Position numbers and translations under genes: made by a program
Notes under the pieces: generated by a model
Told to the model about the DNA's origin: nothing
Databases searched by the model: none
The model's input: the letters and a program-made list of their open reading frames with translations, nothing else
Origin: Streptomyces lydicus
Lineage (GTDB): Bacteria; Actinomycetota; Actinomycetes; Streptomycetales; Streptomycetaceae
Length of the DNA: 64,000 bases
Reading direction: 5' to 3'
Assembly: GCF_000717345.1 (NCBI RefSeq)
Contig: NZ_JNZA01000024.1
Span: 49,165-113,164 of the forward strand
Shown: positions 1 through 9,058 of the stretch, piece after piece
Numbering within the stretch: position 1 is the stretch's first letter
Layout of the letters: each line of letters opens with the position of its first letter

Positions 1-1
1 G

Positions 2-376
2 CTGGTGACCCACAACGTGCTGGAGGCCGAGAGCGTGCTCGACCGGGTCGCGGTGATCGACCGCGGCCGGGTGATCGCCTGCGACACGCCCGGCGGACTG
101 AAGGACAGGGTGAGCGACGAGGTCCGGCTGGAGCTGGTCTGGCGCGACCGCCCGCCGCTGGACGTCCCCGAGGTGGCCGCCCTGGAACCGGCCGCCCGTG
201 TCTCCGGCCGCCGCTGGACCCTGCGTCTGCCCGCCGACCGGGCGCGCGCCGCCGTCGCCGCGGTCACCGGGGGCCCCGCCTTCGCGGCCCTCGACGACTT
301 CACCCTGGCCACGCCGAGCCTGGAGGACGTCTACCTGGCGCTGGGCGGCCGGGGCGAGGGACTGGTGAAGGCGTGA
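2..376 (+). CDS. ABC transporter ATP-binding protein, C-terminal part (5' end outside window)
   Basis: The reading frame is open from base 2, so the gene starts upstream of the window; 124 C-terminal residues are visible. The first visible residues read LVTHN, the H-loop (switch histidine) region of an ABC ATPase, followed by the usual DRVAVIDRGRV stretch and a C-terminal region of about 80 residues typical of drug/antibiotic-type ABC-2 exporters. Walker A, Walker B and signature motifs would lie upstream and cannot be checked. The next gene encodes a membrane protein of the ABC-2 permease type, so the two probably form one exporter. The substrate cannot be told from sequence. Confidence 0.9.
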   Translation: MVTHNVLEAESVLDRVAVIDRGRVIACDTPGGLKDRVSDEVRLELVWRDRPPLDVPEVAALEPAARVSGRRWTLRLPADRARAAVAAVTGGPAFAALDDFTLATPSLEDVYLALGGRGEGLVKA

Positions 377-461
377 GCGGGTGCGGCGGCCGGCTGAACG
401 CGGGTGGGGGCCGGGGACGTATCGCACATCGGGGACGGAAAGAGGAAGGCCGGGTGGCAGC

Positions 462-1286
462 GTGAGTGTCGTTTCCGCGCAGGCGGTGGCCGGGGCGTCC
501 CCGGGCGCCGAGATGTGGCCCGAGGACGGGGCCGCCCCGCTGGCACCGCGCGCCCGCTTCGGCCCGGCGCTCGGCGCCGTCTACCGCGCCCAGCTCTCCC
601 GGGCCCGGGTCGCCCGGATCCCGCTGCTGTTCGTCGCCACCTTCCAGTCCATCGGGATCATGGTCCTGCTGCGCGGGGTCGTGGACGGCGGTGACCCGGC
701 GCGGTCCGTGGTCTCCGGCTCCAGCGTCCTGGTCGTCGCCTTCGTGGCGCTCAACCTGCTCGCCCAGTACTTCGGCCAGCTGCGGGCCGGCGGCGGACTC
801 GACCACTACGCGACGCTGCCCGTGCCGCCGGCCGCGGTGGTGCTCGGCGCGGCCGGCGCGTACGCCTCCTTCACCGTGCCCGGGACGATCGTCACCGCCG
901 TCACCGGCTGTGTGCTCTTCCAGCTGCCGATGGCCAACCTCTGGGTGCTGGCCGCCGTCCTCCCGCTCGCCGGGGCCGCGCTGGCCGGCCTGGGCGCGGC
1001 CCTCGGGCTGCTCGCCCCGCGCCCCGAACTCGCCACGCTCTGCGGCCAGTTGGGCATGTCGGCGGCACTGCTGCTGGGCGTGCTGCCGGCCGGGCGGATG
1101 CCCGAGGTGGTGGGCTGGGCGCGCGATCTGCTGCCGTCGACCTACGGCGTGGAGGCGCTGGCCCGTAGCTTCGACCCGCACCCGGACTGGGCCGCGGTCG
1201 CCGCCGACCTGGGCGTCTGCGCGGCCGTCGGCGTGCTCTCGCTGGCCGTCGCGACCTGGGCCTACCGGCGGGCGGCGGCCCGATGA
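462..1286 (+). CDS. ABC-2 type transporter permease
   Basis: The 274-residue protein has a roughly 40-residue hydrophilic N-terminus and then about six hydrophobic segments (starting near RIPLLFVATFQS, then SVLVVAFVALNLLAQYFGQL, and others), with the ending LPSTYGVEALARSF that is common in ABC-2 permeases. It lies 85 bases downstream of the ATPase gene and is its likely partner. The frame is open back to a GTG at 381, but the GTG at 462 is preferred because a purine-rich GGAAGG lies upstream and the first 27 residues of the longer form look non-coding. It overlaps the next gene by an ATGA. Substrate unknown. Confidence 0.85.
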   Translation: MSVVSAQAVAGASPGAEMWPEDGAAPLAPRARFGPALGAVYRAQLSRARVARIPLLFVATFQSIGIMVLLRGVVDGGDPARSVVSGSSVLVVAFVALNLLAQYFGQLRAGGGLDHYATLPVPPAAVVLGAAGAYASFTVPGTIVTAVTGCVLFQLPMANLWVLAAVLPLAGAALAGLGAALGLLAPRPELATLCGQLGMSAALLLGVLPAGRMPEVVGWARDLLPSTYGVEALARSFDPHPDWAAVAADLGVCAAVGVLSLAVATWAYRRAAAR

Positions 1287-2056
1287 GCGCCGCCGCCACC
1301 CCGAACGGGCGTCCTGCTTCCGGTCCCCCCGGTTCCACCTGGCACGATGACGGGGTGACCGCACCGCTGACGCCCCCCGACAACCAACCGCCCGAAGAGC
1401 CGCAGCACCCCGAGGCCGCGCCCGCGGGCCACGGCAGCGCCGCCGAGCACGGCGGTCTGCTCGGCCCCGACCCGGGCCGGGAGCTGCGCGAGGCCGCGCT
1501 GATCGCGCTCGGGGTCGCGGTGAGCGGCGTCCTGCTGGGTGTGGTGTGGAACTGGCTCGCCCCGCACGTCCCGCTGATCGCGGACACCCGCAACGTCTAC
1601 CTCAAGAACACCGAGGGCGAGGAGGCCATCGGTGCCGACGGCACCTTCGTCCTGCTGTCGCTGGCCTTCGGTGTCGTCACCACGGCGGCGGTCTTCCTCT
1701 TCCGTCGGCGCGGCGGGATCCCGCTGGTCGCGGCACTGGTCCTGGGCGGGCTGCTCGGCGCGGCACTGGGCTGGCTGACCGGCATGTGGCTGGGCCCCAC
1801 CGCGGACGTGGTCGCGCACGCCAAGCAGGCCGGCCCCGGCGTGACCTTCGACGGTCCGCTGCGCCTTCAGGCCAAGGGGGCGCTGCTGGCCTGGCCGATC
1901 GCCGCGATGCTGACGCAGCTGGCGCTGACCGGGCTGTTCGGCCCGCGTGACCCGGAACCGGAGCTCCCGGACTGGTCCGGCCACCACGACGGCCCGCCCG
2001 GCGCCGAAGCGCGCCCCCACGGCCCCCACGGGCAGGAACCGCCGCCCGCGGGCTGA
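1283..2056 (+). CDS. Membrane protein of unknown function (DUF2567-like)
   Basis: A 257-residue protein has a Pro-rich N-terminal tail of about 65 residues, then four hydrophobic segments (around residues 70-92, 122-138, 145-168 and 200-215), and a Pro/His-rich C-terminal tail. The ATG at 1283 overlaps the permease stop codon by ATGA, suggesting translational coupling. An in-frame GTG at 1355, preceded by a GCACGAT that could be a leaderless -10, is an alternative start giving MTAPLTPPD. I think of the DUF2567 family from its layout but see no catalytic motif; the role is unknown. Confidence 0.75.
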   Translation: MSAAATPNGRPASGPPGSTWHDDGVTAPLTPPDNQPPEEPQHPEAAPAGHGSAAEHGGLLGPDPGRELREAALIALGVAVSGVLLGVVWNWLAPHVPLIADTRNVYLKNTEGEEAIGADGTFVLLSLAFGVVTTAAVFLFRRRGGIPLVAALVLGGLLGAALGWLTGMWLGPTADVVAHAKQAGPGVTFDGPLRLQAKGALLAWPIAAMLTQLALTGLFGPRDPEPELPDWSGHHDGPPGAEARPHGPHGQEPPPAG

Positions 2057-2088
2057 GCCACGCCCCGCCCCGGCTGACCGGGGCACCC

Positions 2089-2117
2089 CGGGGCGGCCGC
2101 CACACCGGGCCGCCCCG
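2089..2117. terminator. Bidirectional hairpin terminator
   Basis: Perfect 10-bp stem (CGGGGCGGCC with its complement) and a 9-nt loop, located between the convergent ends of the membrane protein gene (stop at 2056) and the ybaK gene (stop at 2141). GC-rich stems without a U tract are usual for Streptomyces terminators. Confidence 0.6.
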
Positions 2118-2140
2118 TCGCGGCCGCGCGCGAGGGCCCC

Positions 2141-2635
2141 TCAGGCCCGGGCGATGGGCGCCAGCCGCGCCCCCGTCAGCGCCACCAGGTCCGCCGGCGA
2201 CAGCTCGACCTCCAGCCCGCGCCGCCCCGCCGAGACGCACACCGTCGGCCGGCCCTCGGCCGAGGCGTCCACGACCGTCGGCAGCCGCTTGCGCTGCCCG
2301 AGCGGCGAGATCCCACCGCGGACGTAGCCCGTACTGCGCTCGGCCGCCGCCGGATCGGCCATCGCGGCGCGCTTGCCGCCCACCGCGGCCGCCAGCGCCT
2401 TGAGGTCCAGAGACCCGGACACCGGCACCACCGCGACCGTCAGGGTCCCGTCGACCTCGGCCAGCAGGGTCTTGAAGACCTGGTCGGGCGAGACACCGAG
2501 CGCCTCGGCGGCCTCCTCGCCGTACGAGGCGGCGGCCGGGTCGTGCTCGTAGGAGTGGGTGGTGAAGCGGACGCCCGCCTCGGTGAGGGCGACCGTCGCG
2601 GGGGTGCCGACGGACTTCCTGGACTTCTTCGCCAA
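2141..2635 (-). CDS. ybaK: YbaK/EbsC-type Cys-tRNA(Pro) deacylase
   Basis: The 164-residue length is normal for YbaK, which hydrolyses Cys-tRNA(Pro) mischarged by prolyl-tRNA synthetase. Family landmarks are present: an N-terminal TPATVALTEAGV segment, the HDP/YGEEAAEALGV region, the VFKTLLAEVDG strand with its conserved Lys, and YVRGGISPLG near residue 105, the GG(I/V)SPxG substrate-pocket motif. The frame opens with a TTG giving MAKKSRKS. The gene starts 29 bases after the LON-domain gene and is probably cotranscribed with it. Confidence is high for the family; the exact mischarged tRNA substrate is inferred. Confidence 0.9.
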   Translation of the reverse strand: MAKKSRKSVGTPATVALTEAGVRFTTHSYEHDPAAASYGEEAAEALGVSPDQVFKTLLAEVDGTLTVAVVPVSGSLDLKALAAAVGGKRAAMADPAAAERSTGYVRGGISPLGQRKRLPTVVDASAEGRPTVCVSAGRRGLEVELSPADLVALTGARLAPIARA

Positions 2636-2664
2636 CGTCTTCGTGCCTCGCGTCAGGGGGCTGA

Positions 2665-3411
2665 TCAGTTCGGGCTGGTCGGCTGCCGGGTCAGGTCCAC
2701 GGCCGGCAGCGACGGGAGCTTACCGAGGAGGGCCGACTCGTGGCGAAGGAGTTTCAGCTCCTGCGCGAGGCGGGCCGCGGTGTCCGGCGCCTCCAGCAGC
2801 CGCTGCTTGGCGGGCACGTCCAGCACGGCCGCCGCAGCGACGAGGTACGACAGCACCGACGGGTCGGCCGGCAGGTCCTGCCCGCTCGACAGCGTCCGCT
2901 CGTTCGCCCAGGCCAGCCGCTTCTGATACGTACGGAACGCGCGCACCACACCCGAGGCCAGCGCGCCCGCGCCCGCCCCCGGCTCCTCTTCCAGCTCCTC
3001 CAGCTCGGCCATCAGATACGGGCCGGAGGCGTCCACCGACAGCAGCCGGAAGCGGGTGGTGCCGGTCGCCAGCACCTCGTAGCCGGTGTCCTCGGCGGAG
3101 GACTTCTCCCTGATGGTGGCCGCGTCCGCGATGCAGCCGACGGCGTGGAACGCCTTCACCGGGTCGTCGCCGAAGCCCGCGGCGGGCCCCTGGGCGGTCG
3201 GCGCGGTGGCGTCCGGCATGCCCTGCGCGGTGGGCGCGACCTCCCGGCCGTCGCGGATGGCGACCACGGCGAACCGGTGGTCGTCGTCGGACGCCGCGCT
3301 CAGATCGCGCATCATCGCCCGGTACCGCGCCTCGAAGACGTTCAGCGGGAGCACGAGTCCCGGGAACAGCACCGAGTTCAGCGGGAAGAGGGGGAGGCGC
3401 AGGGAGGTCAC
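2665..3411 (-). CDS. LON peptidase substrate-binding domain protein
   Basis: A 248-residue stand-alone LON N-terminal (PUA-like) domain. The opening LRLPLFPLNSVLFPG followed by LPLNVFEARYR is the hallmark of this family. There is no AAA or protease domain, so this is not a Lon protease; its function in actinobacteria is not established. I chose the GTG at 3411 because a perfect TAGGCT -10 lies 8 bases upstream, which points to a leaderless message. An ATG at 3450 would add 13 residues that match nothing in the family. It is the first gene of a two-gene unit with ybaK. Confidence 0.88.
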   Translation of the reverse strand: MTSLRLPLFPLNSVLFPGLVLPLNVFEARYRAMMRDLSAASDDDHRFAVVAIRDGREVAPTAQGMPDATAPTAQGPAAGFGDDPVKAFHAVGCIADAATIREKSSAEDTGYEVLATGTTRFRLLSVDASGPYLMAELEELEEEPGAGAGALASGVVRAFRTYQKRLAWANERTLSSGQDLPADPSVLSYLVAAAAVLDVPAKQRLLEAPDTAARLAQELKLLRHESALLGKLPSLPAVDLTRQPTSPN

Positions 3412-3419
3412 AGCCCGCA

Positions 3420-3425
3420 AGCCTA
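3420..3425 (-). promoter_or_regulatory. -10 element, leaderless LON-domain gene
   Basis: TAGGCT read on the minus strand, 8 bases before the GTG at 3411. It fits the Streptomyces TANNNT -10 pattern with transcription beginning at the start codon. Confidence 0.55.
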
Positions 3426-3444
3426 GACGCTGCGCTTGGCTGCT

Positions 3445-3846
3445 TCCCACGTGGTTGGGTTTCTCGCCGTGCTTGTTGCTCGCCGTTGCGCCTGCGGCGG
3501 GCTGGGTGGTCTGTGGGTGCGGTGACGGACCTCCGGGGCCTGTTCTGTGGACTGCTTCGCTTTACGCTCCGCTGCGCTCCGCCTTCGCTCCTTATCGAGC
3601 CCTTGGAAGCGAAGCCCACAGAACAGGCCCCTCCGGCCCGTCCCCTCCCGTTGGGGAGAAAGTTGAAGGCCGGTGGGGGCGGGCGTCTTACGGACGCTCG
3701 CCCCCACCGGCCTTTGTCTATCCACTCACGGGAGGGGCTGGACCGGAGGACGAAGTCTGGAGGGCCGGCACCGCACCCGACCACCCACGCCCGCCGCAGG
3801 CGTAACGGCGAGAAACCACCACGGCGCCGCAGACAACAACGTGGGA
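3445..3846. repeat. Large nested palindromic intergenic element
   Basis: The 436-base gap between two minus-strand genes holds no gene but is a nested, interrupted palindrome about 400 bases long. The outer arms (about 3445-3530 and 3765-3846) are imperfect inverted copies sharing TTTCTCGCCGTT, CGCCTGCGGCGGG and GGTGCGGTG. Inside lies a perfect 16-bp inverted pair (GGGGCCTGTTCTGTGG at 3535-3550 and its complement at 3616-3631), and a separate 22-bp hairpin at 3666-3714. Similar repeats are scattered in Streptomyces intergenic regions as far as I recall; no transposase is present. Confidence 0.75.
3666..3714 (-). terminator. Strong hairpin terminator
   Basis: Two 22-base arms (AAGGCCGGTGGGGGCG...) with a single mismatch flank a 5-nt loop (TTACG). 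The hairpin lies 3' of the minus-strand gene ending at 3848 and inside the larger palindrome, so it could stop read-through into the LON-domain gene. Confidence 0.65.
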
Positions 3847-3847
3847 A

Positions 3848-5449
3848 CTACTGCCGCCGCAACAGGCGAGAGGCGCCCGCCGCCACCGTCGTGGCCAGTA
3901 CCCAGCCCGCCATGATGAGGATGGCCGCCACCCATTGCGCGGTGCCGCCCGGTTTCCAGGCGGTGTCCTGGTTGAGGTCGATGACCGGCAGCAGCAGGTC
4001 CAGGGAGTAGAGGTACGGGTTCCACGGGGGTGCCTCGCCCACTTTGAGGGGTGGGGGTGGGGACGTGGAGAAGTAGAGCGTGCCGATGGCCCAGAGGATC
4101 GCCATCCACACCGCGGCCCGTCCGGGGCGGTAGCCGTACGCCACCGTCCAGTCCTGGAGGAAGCCCCACGCCTTCGCCGCGAGCGGCAGGGTCTCGCGGC
4201 GGCGCCGCTGCTTGGCCAGCAGCACCTCGCGGGCGTCGGAGTCCTCACCGCTGGCGCGCAGCGAGGTGGCCAGCATCTCGTAGGGCTCGGGCGCGTACTC
4301 GGGGGTCGCCGCGGCCACCCACTGGAGCCGCTGCGCGAGCGGGAAGTGACCGCGCGGGATGAGCGTCTCGTACGCGAAGCCGGCCATCCACAGCCCGCCG
4401 AGCCCCGGCCAGCTGGCCGACTTGTCGACGAGGTTGACGACCCGGGCGCCGGAGAGGATCACCCGGCCGCGCTGCGGCCGCTCGCCGAGGAAGCGCAGCT
4501 CGGGCGTCTGTATCCGGCGCAGCGACAGCTCCTGGTCGGACTCCATCACGAAGCGGGCGTGCTCCAGGTCGACGGCGTCGCCGAACCGCCCGTCGTCCAG
4601 CCGCATCCCGCCCTCGCACTCGAAGCGCTGCATCCGGGTGCCGCGCGAGGGCGTGGTGGAGATGCCGTACGGGGGAGTGACGGTGCTGGAGAAGGGGGAG
4701 TTCGCCAGGCCCGCGGCGGTGAGGTAGAGGGTGCGCTCGACGGTCAGCTGCGGGGCGTTCAGCGCCCGGCGGCCGAAGGGGTTGCTCAGGTGGCTGCCGC
4801 GCAGGCTCAGCGACACCCCGACGGTGGCGCCGCGCAGCGACAGCTCGCCGTACGACTCCAGCATCTCGGCCTGGAGGTCCTGGGCGACGGTCAGTCCGTC
4901 CGCCATGATTGACCGGCCCTGCCGGTCCTTGTGCACCACCGTCTGATTGAGCATCAGGTCGGTGCCGATGTGCGCGTCGGTGAGCCGGATGCCGGACTGC
5001 ACCACGCAGCGCGGCAGATGGAGATCGCCCTCGGTGTGCAGGCGGGCCGCCTCCAGCCGCGGCAGCGCGCAGTTCACCATCCGCAGTGTGGTGAACCGGC
5101 TCTCCGGAAGCACCACCTCCGCCTCGAAGCGGCAGTCACGCAGTTCCACGAATGGCTTGATCGTGCCGCCCGCCACGTCCAGCGTGTCCGTGATGTACGC
5201 GCCGATCAGCTTGAGCGCCGACACCCGGCCCGGCTGCGCCGGCGGGCCGTCGAGCAGCAGCAGCGCCACCACCCGCGCCCGCACCCGCCGCTCGGGGCCC
5301 CACAGGTGCTGCCCGTGCGGATCGTCGCGGCCGGGGTCGCCGGTGTGCAGGTCGCAGGTGCTGCCGTTGCGGAATGCCTGCCACATGCTCCATTCCGCCG
5401 ATGTCAGTCGCAGGTCGGCGGGCGCATCGCCGTCCCTGAGCTCCGTCAC
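3848..5449 (-). CDS. Beta-helix (pentapeptide-repeat-like) membrane protein of unknown function
   Basis: The 533-residue protein has two parts. Residues 1 to about 390 are a long series of short imperfect beta-strand repeats (for example DLHLPRCVVQ, GELSLRGATVGVSLSLRGS), like a pentapeptide-repeat or right-handed beta-helix solenoid. The C-terminal part has two hydrophobic segments (about residues 450-470 and 505-525) flanking an aromatic/Pro-rich stretch, perhaps a small membrane domain. Streptomyces homologs are often labelled membrane-associated oxidoreductase, but no cofactor motif is visible and I would not use that name. It is transcribed alone, divergently from hisD. Confidence 0.75.
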   Translation of the reverse strand: MTELRDGDAPADLRLTSAEWSMWQAFRNGSTCDLHTGDPGRDDPHGQHLWGPERRVRARVVALLLLDGPPAQPGRVSALKLIGAYITDTLDVAGGTIKPFVELRDCRFEAEVVLPESRFTTLRMVNCALPRLEAARLHTEGDLHLPRCVVQSGIRLTDAHIGTDLMLNQTVVHKDRQGRSIMADGLTVAQDLQAEMLESYGELSLRGATVGVSLSLRGSHLSNPFGRRALNAPQLTVERTLYLTAAGLANSPFSSTVTPPYGISTTPSRGTRMQRFECEGGMRLDDGRFGDAVDLEHARFVMESDQELSLRRIQTPELRFLGERPQRGRVILSGARVVNLVDKSASWPGLGGLWMAGFAYETLIPRGHFPLAQRLQWVAAATPEYAPEPYEMLATSLRASGEDSDAREVLLAKQRRRRETLPLAAKAWGFLQDWTVAYGYRPGRAAVWMAILWAIGTLYFSTSPPPPLKVGEAPPWNPYLYSLDLLLPVIDLNQDTAWKPGGTAQWVAAILIMAGWVLATTVAAGASRLLRRQ

Positions 5450-5675
5450 TGTGTCCCCCTTGCCGTCCCTCGGTGAGCCGGGGCGCGTGTCGCAACCTGT
5501 TCGGACGCACTTCGCGCGTGGTCTGCGCGCGAGCCGCGCACGTCCCTCAGGTCTCCCCGTACGCCGCTACGTGGCCCTTGCCCGCCCCGTGACTGCTTGA
5601 ACACGCGTGGTCAGGGCCAACTCCGGTCAACTTCGCGGGGTCCGGTGACGGGCTGTCCGTACCCTGCGTCGCTGT

Positions 5676-5692
5676 GTATCACTGAGTGATAC
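5676..5692. promoter_or_regulatory. Perfect 17-bp palindrome upstream of hisD
   Basis: GTATCACT-G-AGTGATAC has two perfect 8-bp arms about one base. It lies 40 bases before the hisD start in the 283-bp divergent region. Its AT-rich, symmetric form in very GC-rich DNA suggests an operator; I do not recognise the cognate regulator. Confidence 0.5.
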
Positions 5693-5732
5693 GGCCGCTC
5701 GGCGCCGGGAGCGGGTCTGAGACACTGGGGGC

Positions 5733-7058
5733 GTGATCTCCCGAATCGATCTGCGCGGTGCCGCCCTCCCCGAGGGTGGCGCCCTGCGAGACCTGCTGCC
5801 CCGTGCCGAGTTCGACGTGGAAGCCGCCCTGGAGAAGGTGCGGCCCATCTGCGAGGACGTACGCCATCGCGGCACCGCGGCGCTGATCGAGTACGCGCGG
5901 CGGTTCGACGGCGTCGAGATCGAGCGGGTGCGGGTGCCCGCCGAGGCCCTGCGCAGCGCCCTCGACGCGCTGGACCCGGCGGTGCGGGCCGCCCTGGAGG
6001 AGTCCATCCGGCGCGCCCGGATCGTCCACCGCGAGCAGCGCCGCACGGACGTCACCACCAAGGTCGTCCCCGGCGGCACGGTCACCGAGCGCTGGGTCCC
6101 GGTCGAGCGGGTGGGGCTGTACGTTCCCGGTGGCCGCTCGGTCTACCCCTCGTCCGTCGTCATGAACGTCGTCCCCGCCCAGGAGGCCGGCGTCGCCTCG
6201 CTCGCCGTCACCTCCCCGCCGCAGAAGGACTTCGGCGGCCTGCCGCACCCGACGATCCTGGCGACCTGCGCCCTGCTGGGCGTGGACGAGGTCTACGCCG
6301 CCGGCGGCGCCCAGGCCATCGCGATGTTCGCGTACGGCACCGACGAGTGCCTGCCCGCCAACCTCGTCACCGGCCCCGGCAACATCTACGTCGCCGCCGC
6401 CAAGCGCCTGCTCAAGGGCCGGATCGGCATCGACTCCGAGGCCGGGCCCACCGAGATCGCGATCCTCGCCGACGACACCGCCGACCCGGTGCACCTCGCC
6501 GCCGACCTGATCAGCCAGGCCGAGCACGACCCGATGGCCGCCGCGGTCCTGGTCACCGACTCCGTCGAGCTGGCCGAGAAGACCGAGAAGGAGCTGGAGC
6601 CGCAGATCGCGGCCACCCGGCACGTCGACGACCGGATCGTCCCGGCGCTGTCCGGCCGGCAGTCGGCCGTCGTCCTCGTCGACGGCATCGACGAGGGCCT
6701 TCGCGTGGTGGACGCGTACGGCGCCGAGCACCTGGAGATCCAGACCGCCGACGCCTCGGCCGTCGCCGCCCGGGTGCGCAACGCCGGCGCGGTCTTCGTC
6801 GGCCCGTACGCCCCGGTCTCGCTGGGCGACTACTGCGCGGGGTCCAACCACGTCCTGCCCACCGGTGGTTGCGCCTGCCACTCCTCCGGCCTGTCCGTGC
6901 AGTCCTTCCTGCGGGGCATCCATGTCGTCGACTACACCCGCGACGCGCTGGCCGAGGTCGCCCACCATGTGGTGACCCTCGCCGAGGCGGAGGACCTCCC
7001 GGCGCACGGCGCGGCGATCAAGGCAAGGTTCGACTGGAAGGTTCCCGGCAGCAAGTGA
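5733..7058 (+). CDS. hisD: Histidinol dehydrogenase
   Basis: HisD catalyses the last two steps of histidine synthesis, oxidising L-histidinol to L-histidine with NAD. The 441 residues match the usual length. Motifs seen: YVPGG at 130, the zinc ligands Q262 and H265 (SQAEHD), D366 (LGDYCAG) and H425 (LPAHGAA), and the general-base pair E332/H333 (AEHLEI). It starts with GTG and heads the his operon; its stop overlaps the hisC start by GTGA. A 17-bp palindrome sits 40 bases upstream. Confidence 0.98.
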   Translation: MISRIDLRGAALPEGGALRDLLPRAEFDVEAALEKVRPICEDVRHRGTAALIEYARRFDGVEIERVRVPAEALRSALDALDPAVRAALEESIRRARIVHREQRRTDVTTKVVPGGTVTERWVPVERVGLYVPGGRSVYPSSVVMNVVPAQEAGVASLAVTSPPQKDFGGLPHPTILATCALLGVDEVYAAGGAQAIAMFAYGTDECLPANLVTGPGNIYVAAAKRLLKGRIGIDSEAGPTEIAILADDTADPVHLAADLISQAEHDPMAAAVLVTDSVELAEKTEKELEPQIAATRHVDDRIVPALSGRQSAVVLVDGIDEGLRVVDAYGAEHLEIQTADASAVAARVRNAGAVFVGPYAPVSLGDYCAGSNHVLPTGGCACHSSGLSVQSFLRGIHVVDYTRDALAEVAHHVVTLAEAEDLPAHGAAIKARFDWKVPGSK

Positions 7059-8188
7059 CCGGTATCGACGATCTCCCCATCCGGGACGAGCTGCGCGGCA
7101 AGTCCCCGTACGGCGCCCCTCAGCTCGACGTGCCCGTACGCCTGAACACCAACGAGAACCCCTATCCGCTGCCCGAGCCGCTGGTCCGGCGGATCGCCGA
7201 GCGGGTCACCGAGGCGGCCCGCGAGCTCAACCGCTACCCCGACCGGGACGCGGTCGAGCTGCGCACCGAGCTGGCCCGCTACCTCAGCCGCACCGGTGGC
7301 CACACGGTCACCAAGGAGCAGGTCTGGGCGGCCAACGGCTCCAACGAGGTCATCCAGCAGCTGCTGCAGACCTTCGGCGGACCGGGCCGCACGGCCCTCG
7401 GCTTCGAGCCGTCGTACTCGATGCACGGGCTGATCTCGCGCGGCACGGGCACCGGCTGGATCTCCGGCCCGCGCAACGACGACTTCACCATCGACGTCGA
7501 GGCGGCGCGGGCGGCCATCGCCGCGCACCGCCCCGATGTGCTCTTCATCTGCTCGCCGAACAACCCCACCGGCACGGCCGTCGACGCGGACACGGTGCTC
7601 GCCCTGTACGAGGCCGCGCAGGCCGCCGGGCCCGGCCCCGCCGGGGCGCTGGTGGTGCTCGACGAGGCGTACGGCGAGTTCAGCCACCGCCCCTCGCTGC
7701 TGCCGCTGATCGAGGGCCGCCCCAACCTGGTGGTCTCCCGGACGATGTCCAAGGCGTTCGGCGCCGCCGGGCTGCGGCTGGGCTATCTCGCCGCCGACCC
7801 CGCCGTGGTCGACGCCGTCCAGCTCGTCCGGCTGCCGTACCACCTCTCGTCCGTCACCCAGGCCACCGCGCTGGCCGCGCTGGAGCACACCGATACCCTG
7901 CTGAAGTACGTCGAGCAGCTCAAGGCCGAGCGGGACCGCCTGGTCACCGAGCTGCGGACGATCGGCTGCGAGGTCACCCCCTCCGACGCCAACTTCGTGC
8001 AGTTCGGCCGCTTCGAGGACTCCCACGCCGCCTGGCAGGCGATCCTCGACCAGGGCGTGCTGGTCCGTGACAACGGCGTACCGGGCTGGCTGCGGGTCAC
8101 CGCCGGCACCCCGGCCGAGAACGACGCGTTCCTCGACGCGGTTCGCACGCTGTTCAAAGAACGCAGCTTGAAGGAGAACGAGCGATGA
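7055..8188 (+). CDS. hisC: Histidinol-phosphate aminotransferase
   Basis: A PLP-dependent fold-type I aminotransferase converting imidazole-acetol phosphate to L-histidinol phosphate. At 377 residues it has [10 protein letters not shown] near the N-terminus, SPNNPTGT (about 157), VLDEAYGEF and the PLP-binding lysine K233 in SRTMSKAFG, followed by LRLGY. The GTG at 7055 overlaps the hisD stop, so the open frame that continues further upstream is a shadow inside hisD. The stop overlaps hisB by ATGA. Confidence 0.97.
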   Translation: MTGIDDLPIRDELRGKSPYGAPQLDVPVRLNTNENPYPLPEPLVRRIAERVTEAARELNRYPDRDAVELRTELARYLSRTGGHTVTKEQVWAANGSNEVIQQLLQTFGGPGRTALGFEPSYSMHGLISRGTGTGWISGPRNDDFTIDVEAARAAIAAHRPDVLFICSPNNPTGTAVDADTVLALYEAAQAAGPGPAGALVVLDEAYGEFSHRPSLLPLIEGRPNLVVSRTMSKAFGAAGLRLGYLAADPAVVDAVQLVRLPYHLSSVTQATALAALEHTDTLLKYVEQLKAERDRLVTELRTIGCEVTPSDANFVQFGRFEDSHAAWQAILDQGVLVRDNGVPGWLRVTAGTPAENDAFLDAVRTLFKERSLKENER

Positions 8189-8778
8189 CCCGCGTAGGAC
8201 GCGTGGAGCGCACAACGAAGGAAACGTCCGTGCTCGTCGAGATCGACCTCGACGGCAGGGGAGACGTCGACGTCGCGACAGGGGTCGGCTTCTACGACCA
8301 CATGCTCGACCAGCTCGGCCGGCACGGCCTGTTCGACCTCAAGGTCAAGACGGACGGCGACCTGCACATCGACACCCACCACACCATCGAGGACACCGCC
8401 CTCGCGCTGGGTGCCGCCTTCAAGCAGGCGCTCGGCGACAAGACCGGCATCTACCGCTTCGGCAACTGCACCGTCCCGCTGGACGAGTCGCTCGCCCAGG
8501 TGACCGTCGACCTCTCCGGTCGCCCCTACCTGGTGCACACCGAGCCGGAGAACATGGCGCCGATGATCGGCACCTACGACACGACGATGACCCGGCACAT
8601 CTTCGAGTCCTTCGTCGCGCAGGCCCAGATAGCGCTGCACATCCACGTCCCGTACGGGCGCAACGCCCACCACATCGTGGAGTGCCAGTTCAAGGCGCTG
8701 GCCCGGGCCCTGCGCTACGCCAGCGAGCGCGACCCCCGCGCCGCCGGCATCATCCCGTCCACGAAGGGCGCGCTGTGA
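8185..8778 (+). CDS. hisB: Imidazoleglycerol-phosphate dehydratase
   Basis: A 197-residue stand-alone IGP dehydratase without the phosphatase domain fused in enterobacterial HisB, as usual for actinobacteria. It shows the metal-binding repeats [14 protein letters not shown] and [14 protein letters not shown], then [17 protein letters not shown] near the end, which supply the Mn-binding His/Glu residues. It is coupled to hisC by ATGA. The histidinol-phosphate phosphatase must be encoded elsewhere, since none is in this cluster. Confidence 0.97.
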   Translation: MTRVGRVERTTKETSVLVEIDLDGRGDVDVATGVGFYDHMLDQLGRHGLFDLKVKTDGDLHIDTHHTIEDTALALGAAFKQALGDKTGIYRFGNCTVPLDESLAQVTVDLSGRPYLVHTEPENMAPMIGTYDTTMTRHIFESFVAQAQIALHIHVPYGRNAHHIVECQFKALARALRYASERDPRAAGIIPSTKGAL

Positions 8779-8844
8779 GCGACGCACGCGCGGCCGCCGG
8801 GCCGCAGACGACCACGATGCCCGCACCTCTGCGCCGCGCAGGCG

Positions 8845-8880
8845 GAGATGGGGGTGCCCCCGGACGGAGTCTGGGGGAGA
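8845..8880. repeat. Short GC-rich hairpin repeat between hisB and the small ORF
   Basis: A GGGGGTGCCCCCGG...CTGGGGGAG element in the 115-bp gap after hisB. A related sequence ending in CCTGGGGGAG lies inside the coding region at about 33490-33537, so this looks like a dispersed REP-like hairpin family. It interrupts an otherwise tightly packed operon. Confidence 0.5.
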
Positions 8881-8893
8881 ACCGGAGGGTGCT

Positions 8894-9058
8894 GTGAACG
8901 GCCTGTCGACCGTCTTTATCCTGCTCGGCCTCTTCCTCCTCGGCGGCGTCTACTCCTTCTGGAAGCAGCAGTTGCCCAAGAGCCTGCTCGTGCTGCTGTC
9001 CGTCGGCTCGGCGATGTGCCTGGCCGCCGGCGTGCTGCGGCTGGAGGTCTGGAATTGA
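8894..9058 (+). CDS. Small membrane protein in the his operon
   Basis: A 54-residue protein starting at GTG ([12 protein letters not shown]) with a GGAGGG ribosome-binding site 6 bases upstream. It has two hydrophobic segments (about residues 5-20 and 28-46) joined by a short basic loop with FWKQQLPK. Its TGA overlaps the hisH TTG start by TTGA, so the two are translationally coupled. I recall similarly placed small ORFs in other Streptomyces his operons; no function is known and no his-pathway role is evident. Confidence 0.8.
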   Translation: MNGLSTVFILLGLFLLGGVYSFWKQQLPKSLLVLLSVGSAMCLAAGVLRLEVWN

